A stretch of 64,000 nt of DNA from Paraflavitalea pollutisoli (GTDB lineage Bacteria; Bacteroidota; Bacteroidia; Chitinophagales; Chitinophagaceae), in NCBI RefSeq assembly GCF_029360705.1, contig NZ_JARKMX010000014.1, forward strand, positions 496,001-560,000. The letters run 5' to 3'. Made by a program: the position numbers and the translations under genes. The notes below the pieces were generated by a model. That model saw nothing but the letters and a program-made list of their open reading frames with translations, did not search any database and was not told the origin of the DNA. Of this stretch, positions 63,954 through 64,000 are shown one piece after another (the first letter of the stretch is position 1; each line of letters opens with the position of its first letter).

Positions 63954-64000
63954 ATGGCAAATCGTATTGTGAACAAGTAACACAAAAAACGATTGGCCGG

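Overview
This 64 kb window comes from a Bacteroidota chromosome, most likely Chitinophagaceae-like. Three SusC/SusD pairs, a sigma/FecR pair, two type IX secretion (T9SS) C-terminal domains, Bacteroidota-type promoters (TTTG-N19-TANNTTTG) and the lack of clear Shine-Dalgarno sequences support this. The genus cannot be fixed from the sequence alone. I found no tRNA, rRNA, insertion sequence, CRISPR array or prophage.

Layout. (1) 1-7.0 kb: a SusC/SusD pair (the SusD runs off the left edge) divergent from a one-protein membrane regulator (beta-propeller, Y_Y_Y domain, TM segment, LuxR-type HTH). (2) 7.2-8.6 kb: a peroxiredoxin and an AhpD-like protein behind a near-consensus promoter. (3) 8.7-19.3 kb: a minus-strand set with ECF sigma factor, FecR anti-sigma, STN-bearing SusC, SusD and a large FG-GAP/CRTAC1-type lipoprotein. 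This is a cell-surface-signalling uptake locus. (4) 19.5-33.0 kb: housekeeping genes. They are a biosynthetic-type arginine decarboxylase, rpmI-rplT, infC and thrS. The usual thrS-infC-rpmI-rplT cluster is split by about 8.6 kb that carries a ThuA/glucose-sorbosone-dehydrogenase/cytochrome c fusion, a 12-repeat SBBP T9SS protein, a TMEM220-like protein and an MmcQ/YjbR protein. (5) 33.3-37.5 kb: two tandem paralogous secreted proteins of unknown function, an M28 aminopeptidase and a small Tat-like ORF remnant. (6) 37.5-60.9 kb: a large polysaccharide utilisation locus (PUL) run from a LacI-family gene. (7) 60.9-64 kb: a parallel beta-helix glycosidase candidate (GH110/GH28-like) and a T9SS protein, cut close to the right edge.

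The PUL is the most interesting part. Divergent from lacI runs susC, susD, DUF5017 lipoprotein, Na+/solute symporter, two large unclassified proteins and an SGNH hydrolase. A 103-bp gap follows, then GH97, a third large unclassified protein and an FAD-dependent oxidoreductase. The three large proteins (870, 1133 and 942 aa) are divergent paralogues with a predicted beta-sandwich plus alpha/alpha-toroid layout, and I cannot assign them to a named CAZy family. The same 33-bp perfect palindrome (13-bp arms, 7-bp spacer) occurs only in front of susC and in front of GH97, ending 63 and 67 bp before the start codons. This is strong internal evidence for a two-promoter regulon controlled by the LacI protein. 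The GH97 has the retaining-type aspartate nucleophile motif, and the nearby beta-helix has aspartates spaced as in GH110. Together they hint at an alpha-galactosyl-containing substrate, which is inference.
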